Below are positions 1 to 7,021 of a stretch of 64,000 nucleotides of DNA, piece by piece (the first letter of the stretch is position 1; each line of letters opens with the position of its first letter). The DNA is from Fastidiosipila sp964627125. GTDB taxonomy: Bacteria; Bacillota; Clostridia; Saccharofermentanales; Fastidiosipilaceae. The notes beneath the pieces are model-generated. The model was not told the origin of the DNA. It saw only the letters and a list, made by a program, of their open reading frames with translations, and ran no database searches. Where the stretch lies: positions 1-64,000 of the forward strand of contig CAZVJQ010000001.1 in assembly GCA_964627125.1 (NCBI GenBank), in the 5' to 3' direction. The translations under genes and the position numbers were made by a program.

Positions 1-30
1 ATGTAATTAAATAACTTTTCAATAGAATTT

Positions 31-58
31 AAGCCAGTATATTTATACTGGCTTTTTT
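31..58 (+). terminator. Rho-independent terminator of a gene left of the window
   Basis: A 10-bp perfect stem (AAGCCAGTAT / ATACTGGCTT) with a 4-nt loop is followed by a T run on the plus strand. It closes a transcript entering from outside the left edge. The minus-strand T run is poor, so it is probably one-directional. Confidence 0.85.
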
Positions 59-292
59 CATGCCTAAAACTTCTAATACAACTAAAGGGAAGAGGAGGGG
101 CTAAAATACTATCTAAGTTATATGATATTTTCCTTCAATTTCTAAATATATATTCACTATACAATCATCTATTAAACTAAACACTTGGAGCATGCTTAAT
201 CTGCACGTAATATTTCACAAAGCGGTACTTGCTTAGTTACAGGGCTATTGTTACAATAGCTTTACAGTAATATTTATGTAATATTCCAATTC

Positions 293-360
293 GCAAACAG
301 AGCTAGGCTATGTCCATGCAGTATAAACTTTAAGTCACTTCAGAGGGACAGTGTGTTTGC
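293..360. other. Nested inverted repeat, possible structured RNA
   Basis: GCAAACA (293-299) pairs with TGTTTGC (354-360), and inside it TGTCC (311-315) pairs with GGACA (346-350). The nesting would let a transcript fold into a closed two-step stem. No clear promoter or terminator frames it, so an RNA gene is only a possibility. Confidence 0.25.
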
Positions 361-426
361 TGGTAAGAACAGTTAGTCTGCATATATGTACAATGATTTA
401 CGCAGAAAATACATTATTACCCTCAA

Positions 427-783
427 TGTGGATGCCGTGTTTTTGTATATAGGCAGTAGGATCTTCTACAAAAACTTATACACACATTGTGTGCACAAGG
501 AATAGGCGCAGAGGATCGTGACCTGAACAAAATATTTTAACTTGTGGAATAATCGTTGATAAATAAGGATATAGCAGTCTTGAGATGAACAAAATATTAT
601 GCATGAGTGGAATAAGTGTGGATTCATCGTAATAACACGAATCAAGCTGAACAAAACAATATGTCACTGTGGAGATATTGTTAATTAATTTTCTAATAAG
701 TTCTTGCTGTGGATTGTTTGTTGATTAAATATTATAATTTCTTGTTGTGGAAACATTGTTGATTAAGCAATCTTGTAGATTAC
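427..783. repeat. Degenerate TGTGGA / TGAACAAAAT repeat modules
   Basis: TGTGGA (or AGTGGA) occurs at 427, 543, 606, 617, 668, 708 and 746. Most copies are followed by a variant of TTGTTGATTAA. TGAACAAAA occurs at 524, 586 and 648, exactly 62 bp apart. A perfect TTATACACA lies at 476-484. The TGTGGAT and TTATACACA elements resemble DnaA boxes (TTATNCACA). An AT-rich tract follows at about 780-900. The copies differ too much for a CRISPR array. Confidence 0.55.
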
Positions 784-949
784 ATTTATTATTAATGTAT
801 ATTAATAATCACAAATCAAATCTATAAAATTTTCAACTATATCACTCTAATAATTTTAATAATAAAATTACAATAATTATGCAGCAATAGAAATTACCCA
901 AACAAGCTAAGGTATGTAGAAAGTATTTATATTAGCGTTTTGATGTAAT

Positions 950-1016
950 AAAAAGACCAATAGAATACTTCCAGATGACCTGAGGTATGTTGAAGATATT
1001 TCTATTCGGCTTTTTA
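950..1016 (+). terminator. Long imperfect hairpin with T run
   Basis: AAAAG-A-CC-AATAGA-ATACTTC on the left arm pairs with GAAG-ATATT-TCTATT-C-GG-CTTTT on the right arm, ending in a T run. The shape is that of a long terminator or the end of a small RNA. The right arm and loop overlap the second copy of a segment that also occurs at about 907-947. Confidence 0.4.
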
Positions 1017-1116
1017 ATTGGAATAAATCAATAATAATCAATAAAATAACAGAATTATCTTTATATATAAGGAAATATAAGAATATTTGAATCCCTTTAA
1101 GATCCTTTCAAATACT

Positions 1117-1309
1117 GGTCCATCAGCTGAAAGCAAGCTTTTATTCTTGTCTACCTGCTGGAAGCATGCAATAAAAAGTGTCTACCGGGTACAATAATAG
1201 AAAATTAACTGTCTATCAGAAGCGTTCACGTAAATTTTGTTGTTCATAAGAGAAACTCAACAATAATTTAGATGTCCATCTGAGGAAACCACATAAAATT
1301 TTCTTGAGA
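1117..1309. repeat. Decayed tandem array with 31-bp period
   Basis: Units begin with variants of TGTCYAYC at 1117 (GGTCCATC), 1148, 1179, 1210, 1241 (TGTTCATA) and 1273, giving spacings of 31, 31, 31, 31 and 32 bp. Further TGTC starts follow at 1310 and 1325. Each unit has a GC-richer head and an A/T-rich tail. The bodies have diverged strongly, so only the head and the period are conserved. Confidence 0.55.
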
Positions 1310-1419
1310 TGTCATAATTTGTTTTGTCCATATGTGATATACATATTAAAAAGCACTTCAAACACGATATTTGCTAGTGTGCGTGGCATAGACACTTTCC
1401 CTCTTAAAAACTCCCCTCA

Positions 1420-1447
1420 CATGAACAAAATTTTTATTTTGTTCATG
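1420..1447. repeat. Perfect 12-bp inverted repeat
   Basis: CATGAACAAAAT (1420-1431) and ATTTTGTTCATG (1436-1447) are separated by four T residues. No T run follows on either strand, so it is not an ordinary terminator. The core GAACAAAAT also occurs in the modules at 524 and 586 and in the xerC promoter palindrome at 5892. It could be an operator, or a stem at the 3' end of the TPR-gene transcript. Confidence 0.5.
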
Positions 1448-1522
1448 TCGATAAAATAATAAATACTCCTACTCTCAGATTGATATTTATCTAGGACCTG
1501 TTTTTGGCTACTAAGACTTAGC

Positions 1523-2188
1523 CTATTCTTTGTCTTTAAAATATGGGTTGTTTGAATCCATTTGAATTATCATCTCATTTACTTCAGCTGAACCAATTTC
1601 ATCGTCAGCTTGATCGAAATAATGTATGCTGAAATTAAAATTTACTCTAGCACTTGCATAATCAGACTTACGTTCATAGTATTCACCTAGAGCTCTATAT
1701 GCACATGCAATTGCAATTAAGTCATCTGAATCCAATGCTAGAAATAGAGATTCTTCAATATAATATTTAGCTAGATTTAAATTATCCAGCAATAGATTTG
1801 TATATCCTAGCTCATAGTTATTCATAGATTTTGCTAAATCATCTTCTGGCATATTTGCATCTATGTAGGTCTTCTCTATATCGAAGATTGATAGAGCTGT
1901 TTTATAGTCTTTATTTTCTCTGTAGACCATACCTTGTTGGTGAATAGCTGCACAGATAATATCTGGAAGTCCTAATTCCTCTCCCAGTTCTTGTAATTTA
2001 TCGTAATTATCTATCGCTTCTTCTACTAGTCCTAGTGAGCTCAATGGATATCCATAATATAATCTAAGATCTATCTCATCCTCTGCCGATATATCCTCTG
2101 TAAATAACTTGGCAAAAGCCTCCTTAGACTCTATTAATCTACCCTCTTCATATAAGCTAAAAGCTGCATTTAATTTATCTTCAAACAT
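1523..2188 (-). CDS. TPR-repeat protein of unknown role
   Basis: A 221-residue soluble, acidic, all-helical protein with tetratricopeptide character: about five helix pairs with the spacing of small and aromatic residues seen in TPRs (for example LGLVEEAIDNYDKL, MVYRENKDYKTALSIF and LGEYYERKSDYASA). TPR proteins scaffold protein-protein contacts, and no partner can be named. It lies downstream of the aldo/keto reductase gene. The ATG follows directly on the T run of a strong terminator (2189-2231) and has no recognisable ribosome binding site, which leaves open how it is expressed. An internal start is possible but none has a better leader. No signal peptide or membrane span is seen. Confidence 0.8.
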   Translation of the reverse strand: MFEDKLNAAFSLYEEGRLIESKEAFAKLFTEDISAEDEIDLRLYYGYPLSSLGLVEEAIDNYDKLQELGEELGLPDIICAAIHQQGMVYRENKDYKTALSIFDIEKTYIDANMPEDDLAKSMNNYELGYTNLLLDNLNLAKYYIEESLFLALDSDDLIAIACAYRALGEYYERKSDYASARVNFNFSIHYFDQADDEIGSAEVNEMIIQMDSNNPYFKDKE

Positions 2189-2231
2189 AAAAATAAGGGG
2201 CTGGTATCAACTTAAATTAAAACCAGTCCCC
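2189..2231 (-). terminator. Terminator of the aldo/keto reductase gene, abutting the next ATG
   Basis: On the minus strand GGGG-A-CTGGT pairs with ACCAG-CCCC around a 16-nt loop, followed by TTATTTTT. The next base is the A of the TPR-gene ATG, so the TPR gene is expressed only by readthrough, antitermination or a promoter hidden in this element. Confidence 0.8.
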
Positions 2232-2268
2232 TCTCCTTTAAACAATTTCACTTATTATATAACTCTAT

Positions 2269-3069
2269 CTATAAGCTTGCAATTATCTCTTTTTCTTCAT
2301 CAGTTAACTCAAAACTAAAGATATCCAAGTTAACAGCCTGACGCTCTTCATTATGAGATTTAGGAATTACTACAACATCTCTATTTACTTGATAGTTTAA
2401 TACTACTTGAGCTGGAGTTACACCATGTTTAGCTGCAATTTCCTCTAATTTTTCATTATCAATATTCTTCAATGGACCCCATGCAGTAACAGCAACACCT
2501 CTATCTTGATTATGTTTAATTAAATCATGATTCCACTTACCTACATAAGATGCAATTTGGTTCATTACAGGCTTAATTCTTGCAATTTCAAGTACTTTAT
2601 CTACTTGCTCTTCATTGAAGTTTGAAACACCGATAGATTTAAATACACCCTTATCTACATATTCTTCTAATAGACCCCAGAGTTCTTCAATTTCTTCCAT
2701 GATATTTTCTCTTGGGTGATGAACTAAGAATAAATCAATATAGTCAGTTTCAAGTTTATCTAAGCTCTCTTGAATTGCTTCATGTAGCCATTCTTCACTT
2801 CTATAACCTTCTGAACAATCTAGTTTGGTGACAATATAAAACTCTTTTCTGGCAACACCTGATTTAGTTACTCCTGCTCCGACAACTGGTTCGGTGCGGT
2901 AGCTTTGGGCAGTGTCTATATGTCTATAACCATTCTTAATAGCTAAGTCTACTTCTAAGCTATCACCTCTTAATTCGCCACCATAGGTACTTCCCTCTTT
3001 ACCAAATGTGTTAGTACCGATTCCAACAATAGGAATTTCAATTCCATTATTTAATGTAAGATTTTTCAT
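2269..3069 (-). CDS. Aldo/keto reductase
   Basis: NAD(P)H-dependent reductase of carbonyl compounds with a (beta/alpha)8 barrel, 266 residues, in the usual range for prokaryotic AKRs. Visible family marks are IGTNTFG near the N-terminus, the catalytic tetrad D52 and Y57 (IDTAQSYRTE), K82 (VTKLD) and a histidine at 117/118 (LFLVHHP), the GVSNF motif, and the cofactor 2'-phosphate/adenine motif PKSHN near the C-terminus. The substrate cannot be deduced. The start is supported by GAAGGAG seven bases upstream. It appears to be a single-gene unit ending at the terminator at 2189-2231. The large membrane-protein gene upstream has its own terminator. Confidence 0.92.
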   Translation of the reverse strand: MKNLTLNNGIEIPIVGIGTNTFGKEGSTYGGELRGDSLEVDLAIKNGYRHIDTAQSYRTEPVVGAGVTKSGVARKEFYIVTKLDCSEGYRSEEWLHEAIQESLDKLETDYIDLFLVHHPRENIMEEIEELWGLLEEYVDKGVFKSIGVSNFNEEQVDKVLEIARIKPVMNQIASYVGKWNHDLIKHNQDRGVAVTAWGPLKNIDNEKLEEIAAKHGVTPAQVVLNYQVNRDVVVIPKSHNEERQAVNLDIFSFELTDEEKEIIASL

Positions 3070-3184
3070 TTTGTCTCCTTCTATATTAAAAAACTTCTTA
3101 ATATTTTTTTATTCACTTATTTAATACTCGATAAAAATTATATCATCAATGTAGTTTTGCATATGTTGCTAAGCTACTAGCAAT

Positions 3185-3220
3185 ATAAAAGGCAAGTTAA
3201 AAACCACCTCTACTCGCCTT
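3185..3220 (-). terminator. Terminator of the 528-residue membrane protein gene
   Basis: On the minus strand AAGGCGAGT pairs with ACTTGCCTT (one G-T pair) around a 14-nt loop, followed by TTATATTG. It sits 20 bases past the stop codon. Confidence 0.7.
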
Positions 3221-3241
3221 CAACTTAAATTTAATAATCAA

Positions 3242-4828
3242 CTATGGATTAGGATCTAATAATTTATCTTTAACAGGATCATATAATAGTTGAAATTGTT
3301 CGCCTGCTCTAGGCGGCTGAACTAAATCCACGAAAGTTCTATAGTTCTTAGTTAATTCTCTTCCACGGAACCAGAAGGATAATACTGCATCTACCTGCGG
3401 TTGTTCATTCACATACATTCCGGTTTGCCTCATAGATAATAAAGTTGCAACTACAACTTCACCACCATTTGCATAAGCATCTTTGATTGCATTTTGTCCT
3501 TTATTTCTGCGGAATCTTGATACAATTGCAATTACAAGTATGGCAACAATTGGGAAACCTATAAATGCTGCTATATTAATTATTGGCACTTGACCTGCAA
3601 CATCGTTCTGGGCGAAGTGGAGGGCTTTTTCCCAAGAGAACTCTTCACCTTCTTCAAGCAATCTCACAAATTCATCTCTCATTTCTTCTGCTCTGGTAAG
3701 TATTTGCTCTTCATACTCATCAAAAGTATAGCTATTCACGTTCCCATTAATTACACCTGCAGCCTTCTCATGAGTAAGATAAATACTTTGGTTTAATTCT
3801 TGAATCTGTACATTATTACTTGAAGTATCTCTATATGTATTCAATAAATCAGATTGAGGAAGAGTTCTTATTAGATTTTGCCCAGTTATATCTGTAATAA
3901 TTCCAGATACTGGAGAATCGTCATTTACGTTAACTCGGCCCAAAGTTAATACTTCATTTGTATTCAAATAGAATAGCTCTGGATAAAAGAGATTTGCAGT
4001 ATGAGGTGAATCCTCAGCGTCGACAAGCATAGACTCTACATCAGTGAATTTGGAAATAATTCCATCCTCTGTGTCCCAGAAAGCTGCATTATCATAGTTA
4101 TCTATAGTATTAGTTGCTAAGTACATATCGTAGAAGTACTCATCATTTTCATAAGTGCTTATCTCAACAACAGGATAATTAATGTCATAAGTCATGAAAT
4201 CGTAATTCCACATCCTGGTTATATTCAAACCTTGCAGTTCAGGCATTTGAGATAGATTGGTCGTTGAAACATTTCCATCTATGACGGTCAAAGCAATGTA
4301 TTCATTATTATCATTTTGTCCCACAAAATACATTCCATTATCGAACACTCTACTTCTTGAGTAAGCTGAATTTTCTATTGATATAGGCTCATATTGAAGC
4401 TTAACAGGTTCGGATCCTACCTTATATGAATAGAGCTCCAGACTATAATTTTCAGATAAGTAAGAGTATATAATTCCATCATTTTGATATGCAACGAAAA
4501 ATCCTGAGTAAAGACTATTTGGCATTGGATAAGCATTTAGATACTCACCTGTTTCTGTATTTACTTCTTTTAATGCATATCTACTTTCTCCACCAAATTC
4601 TGAGAAAATTCCAACTACTTCACCTGTTGGCATTTGGATGAATCGTTCTAAATCAAGAACTTCCGTTTCTAAATCATGAGACTCACGTTCTAATCTTCTA
4701 GCTTCATCTTCATACATATTGTAGTCATTTAATTGAACAAAGAATGCAACAGTTAAAATTATTACTGGTAGTAAAATCACCATAAAAATAATAAAGAATA
4801 TACTTCCTGCGCCAGATCTTCTTGCCAT
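3242..4828 (-). CDS. Two-span membrane protein with a large extracytoplasmic domain
   Basis: A 528-residue protein not assigned to a named family. Order: a short basic N-terminus, membrane segment at about 10-30 (IFFIIFMVILLPVIILTVAF), a heptad-like coiled coil at about 36-62, an aromatic- and Asn-rich domain of about 340 residues that should face outside, a second membrane segment at about 415-437 (IAAFIGFPIVAILVIAIVS), and a cytoplasmic C-terminal domain of about 80 residues. That last domain (VVVATLLSMRQTGMYVNEQP followed by YDP) resembles the small beta domain found after membrane spans in DUF3592-like proteins. The ATG has AAGGAG upstream. A 52-codon ORF ends 3 bases before it, suggesting coupling. 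Confidence 0.85.
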   Translation of the reverse strand: MARRSGAGSIFFIIFMVILLPVIILTVAFFVQLNDYNMYEDEARRLERESHDLETEVLDLERFIQMPTGEVVGIFSEFGGESRYALKEVNTETGEYLNAYPMPNSLYSGFFVAYQNDGIIYSYLSENYSLELYSYKVGSEPVKLQYEPISIENSAYSRSRVFDNGMYFVGQNDNNEYIALTVIDGNVSTTNLSQMPELQGLNITRMWNYDFMTYDINYPVVEISTYENDEYFYDMYLATNTIDNYDNAAFWDTEDGIISKFTDVESMLVDAEDSPHTANLFYPELFYLNTNEVLTLGRVNVNDDSPVSGIITDITGQNLIRTLPQSDLLNTYRDTSSNNVQIQELNQSIYLTHEKAAGVINGNVNSYTFDEYEEQILTRAEEMRDEFVRLLEEGEEFSWEKALHFAQNDVAGQVPIINIAAFIGFPIVAILVIAIVSRFRRNKGQNAIKDAYANGGEVVVATLLSMRQTGMYVNEQPQVDAVLSFWFRGRELTKNYRTFVDLVQPPRAGEQFQLLYDPVKDKLLDPNP

Positions 4829-4831
4829 ATA

Positions 4832-4990
4832 CTAGCTCCTTTTCTCTTTCGAGAATAAATTGAACAAAAAATTATCAGCTAGAACAACGCACTGCTCTAA
4901 CTGATAGCTCAATTTATCATATTTATTTGTGTCCAGTTTAAGGTTTGAAATTTGCTCGAAACAATTTTGTTGCCACAGGCTCTTTGACAT
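4832..4990 (-). CDS. Possible 52-residue small protein upstream of the membrane protein
   Basis: An ORF starting at ATG 4990 is preceded by AAGGGTG and encodes a 52-residue polar peptide with two cysteines, rich in Leu, Asn and Lys. Its stop codon overlaps the spacer of the next gene's ribosome binding site, an arrangement typical of translational coupling. A longer TTG-started form reaching 5047 has a poorer leader. No family is recognised and codon evidence on so short a frame is weak. Confidence 0.35.
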   Translation of the reverse strand: MSKSLWQQNCFEQISNLKLDTNKYDKLSYQLEQCVVLADNFLFNLFSKEKRS

Positions 4991-5211
4991 CTTCACCCTT
5001 GAGTGATTATTAATTTTTTTATCTGTGTAAAATCTATCTCTCAACAAATAGTAATCCTAACCTTAATTCATGCTGGGCATATTTATTTGTATTTCTACAT
5101 TAATAATAGCAAAGGTTATTATCTATTAGAGTATAGAGAGTTACATAAAATATCCTTTAAGAAAATTTAAGGTTTTCTTAACATAGTCTTGTAACGCAGC
5201 TTTCGCATAAC

Positions 5212-5778
5212 CTAACTATCCAGATACTGCGGTTTAATAATATCACTATATCTATTAGCCATGATGAATAAAACAATAATAGTTAAGATGTAGCTTGGGA
5301 CCATAAATGAACCATTGTAAATAACTGCATATGCCCATACAGCCTGTCCTACAGGTGCACCGCTGGCGAAGTAAATTATAGCTGATAAGACATGAGAAAT
5401 GAATCTTCCACTTGCACCAATTAATGTTGAAACAGCGATTAAACTGTTAGATCTAACCTTGTTGTCTGCATCGATAGATTTGTAAATTGTCATTGAAAAA
5501 ATACCACTTAGTCCTACAAGTGTGAATGCTAAGGGATAATCTAAAATTCCTTGTATAGGGTTAATTATGTATCCATACAGCATTTGAATAAGCCCGAAAA
5601 CTAGTCCACTCGTTAAACCACCAGCCAATCCCCACCTGTATGAAATGATAAATATTGGCAGCATTTGTAAGGATATGCTTCCTCCCTGCCCCCATGCTCT
5701 GAACGAAAATAAGTCTAATACAAAGGCCAAAGCAGAAAACAACGCTACCTCAACAATAAATGAAATTCTCTTATTCAT
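5212..5778 (-). CDS. thiT: Thiamine-specific S component of an ECF transporter (ThiT)
   Basis: Membrane substrate-binding subunit that captures thiamine and hands it to the shared EcfAA'T energising module, which is not in this window. The 188-residue protein has about six membrane spans and the family stretch GGSISLQMLPIFIISYRWG, followed by GLIQMLYG, P-x-QGILDYPLAF and VGLSGIF, which match ThiT of Lactococcus and relatives. The ATG at 5778 is chosen over TTG 5784 because GAGAG lies nine bases upstream of the ATG. I looked for a TPP riboswitch between this start and xerC and found none, so thiamine control is not evident at RNA level. Expressed divergently from xerC. Confidence 0.9.
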   Translation of the reverse strand: MNKRISFIVEVALFSALAFVLDLFSFRAWGQGGSISLQMLPIFIISYRWGLAGGLTSGLVFGLIQMLYGYIINPIQGILDYPLAFTLVGLSGIFSMTIYKSIDADNKVRSNSLIAVSTLIGASGRFISHVLSAIIYFASGAPVGQAVWAYAVIYNGSFMVPSYILTIIVLFIMANRYSDIIKPQYLDS

Positions 5779-5890
5779 TAACAATCTCTCAATCTAATTC
5801 TCCATTAAGTCTTGCCCATTATATATGATTAACCCACCTTCGTATGAGTAATTCAATGAATATTTATAAAAAATTTTTGATTGCACGAGC

Positions 5891-5913
5891 TGAACAAAAT
5901 ATTTTGTTATAAT
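5891..5913 (+). promoter_or_regulatory. xerC promoter with overlapping palindrome
   Basis: An extended -10 element (TG-T-TATAAT, -10 at 5908-5913) is overlapped by the 16-bp palindrome AACAAAATATTTTGTT (5893-5908). No good -35 lies 16-18 bp upstream. The first 16 bases of the element (5890-5905) are identical to 523-538 in the left repeat region. The overlap suggests a repressor site. Confidence 0.45.
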
Positions 5914-5944
5914 GTATAACAGTATTTTATGAGGAGCAAAATTG

Positions 5945-6964
5945 ATGGAAAAACCAATAGAATTAAGTGAAAGAGAAAAATCATTTCCAATACTAGAAGA
6001 ATATCTAGCATATATGGAAGCAATAAAGGGTCGCTCTCCCCTTACTGTCAAAGAATATAGATACGACTTGCAGCTATTTTTTCGATTTTTAAGAATTCAT
6101 AGACGTGATGTCTCTAAAGACACTAATTATGAGCTTATTGCTATAGATATGATTGATAAAGATTGCTTGAATAAAGTTACTTTAACTGATTTTTATGCAT
6201 TCTTAGCTATGTTATCTAGAGAGAGAAATGCATCTGCAGCTAATAGAGCCAGGAAAGTAAGTACATTGAGGGGTTTCTTTGGCTTTTGCCATAACAAGAG
6301 AAAATATCTTGCAACTAATCCAACAGAGGAATTAGAATCACCTAAGATTCCTAAAAAACAACCTGTTTATTTGAGCTTGGAGCAGAGTAAAACTCTGCTT
6401 GATCAAGTAGATCAAGATGATGATAAGTTTGCTGAGAGAAATTACTGCATACTTACTCTCTTCCTAAATTGTGGACTGAGATTAGCAGAGCTACAAAATA
6501 TCAATATAAGTGATATTCAAGGTGACATTTTAAGAGTTACTGGTAAAGGAAATAAGGAAAGAACAATCCATTTGAATCAAGCTTGTCAGGATTCTATCGA
6601 TGCTTATTTAAGAGTAAGACCTAAGAATCAGGCAGAGCAAAAGGCTCTATTTATTAGTCGACAAGGTAATAGGCTTGCTAGAACCAGCATCCAACGCATG
6701 ATTAATAATTATATGGAGAAGGCTGGTATTGATACCAAGAAATACTCAGCTCATAAGCTTAGACATACAGCAGCTACTCTTCTCTACCAATATGGTAATG
6801 TAGATATTCGTATGTTGCAGCAAATTTTAGGGCATGAATCCGTCGCGACTACTGAGATTTACACTCACTTGGATGACAGACAATTGGCAGAAGCTGTTAA
6901 ATTAAATCCGCTAGCCAACGAAGTTATGGATAGAAATCCAAAAAATAATGATCTTGAAGAATAG
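5945..6964 (+). CDS. xerC: Tyrosine recombinase, XerC/XerD type
   Basis: Site-specific recombinase that resolves chromosome dimers at dif, or a close relative. The 339-residue protein has the N-terminal SAM-like core-binding domain (about 15-120) and the catalytic domain (about 140-320) with all active-site residues: R179 (GLRLAEL), K201 (GKGNKER), H270 and R273 (SAHKLRH), H297 (LGHES) and the nucleophile Y306 (TEIYTHL). Length and motifs fit chromosomal Xer better than phage integrases, although it is somewhat longer than the usual 300 residues owing to extra residues at both ends. ATG 5945 is preferred over TTG 5942 because GGAG sits eight bases upstream. Whether it is the C or D paralogue cannot be told. 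Confidence 0.85.
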   Translation: MEKPIELSEREKSFPILEEYLAYMEAIKGRSPLTVKEYRYDLQLFFRFLRIHRRDVSKDTNYELIAIDMIDKDCLNKVTLTDFYAFLAMLSRERNASAANRARKVSTLRGFFGFCHNKRKYLATNPTEELESPKIPKKQPVYLSLEQSKTLLDQVDQDDDKFAERNYCILTLFLNCGLRLAELQNINISDIQGDILRVTGKGNKERTIHLNQACQDSIDAYLRVRPKNQAEQKALFISRQGNRLARTSIQRMINNYMEKAGIDTKKYSAHKLRHTAATLLYQYGNVDIRMLQQILGHESVATTEIYTHLDDRQLAEAVKLNPLANEVMDRNPKNNDLEE

Positions 6965-6968
6965 AAAA

Positions 6969-7014
6969 AAGGCTAAATCTCTTGAAACTCACAGAAATTT
7001 AGCCTCTATTTTTT
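6969..7014. terminator. Bidirectional terminator between xerC and the tail-anchored protein gene
   Basis: GGCTAAAT (6971-6978) pairs with ATTTAGCC (6997-7004). T runs follow on both strands, serving the two convergent genes. Confidence 0.85.
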
Positions 7015-7021
7015 ACTTATC

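Larger units (their letters stand above)
59..1522. other. Gene-free, repeat-rich intergenic region
   Basis: About 1.46 kb with no convincing coding sequence. Two minus-strand reading frames near 466-667 lack a ribosome binding site and overlap each other in different frames. The stretch holds a perfect 7-bp hairpin (244-260), a nested inverted repeat (293-360), a TGTGGA/TGAACAAAAT module repeated at about 62 bp (427-783), an AT-rich block (780-900), two related copies of a roughly 40-bp segment (907 and 980, the second inside a long hairpin), a 31-bp phased array (1117-1309) and a perfect palindrome (1420-1447). It resembles no riboswitch, rRNA, tRNA, SRP RNA or tmRNA that I can recognise. 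Confidence 0.75.

Noticed and set aside
466..667. Two overlapping minus-strand frames of about 62 codons
   Set aside because: Different frames of the same stretch, no ribosome binding site, cysteine-rich composition unlike the neighbours; better explained as chance frames in repeat DNA.
523..710. CRISPR array
   Set aside because: The 62-bp period fits, but the repeated core is only about 13 bp and drifts between copies, and no cas genes are present.
427..900. Main chromosomal origin
   Set aside because: Neither dnaA, dnaN, rpmH nor rnpA is nearby, and nearly all genes to the right point towards this site, opposite to the expected direction away from oriC.
5779..5940. TPP riboswitch before thiT
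   Set aside because: No CUGAGA or ACCUGA-type core is present in the leader.
5945..6964. Integrase of a mobile element
   Set aside because: No attachment repeats, excisionase or cargo genes around it; length and flanks fit a chromosomal Xer recombinase.
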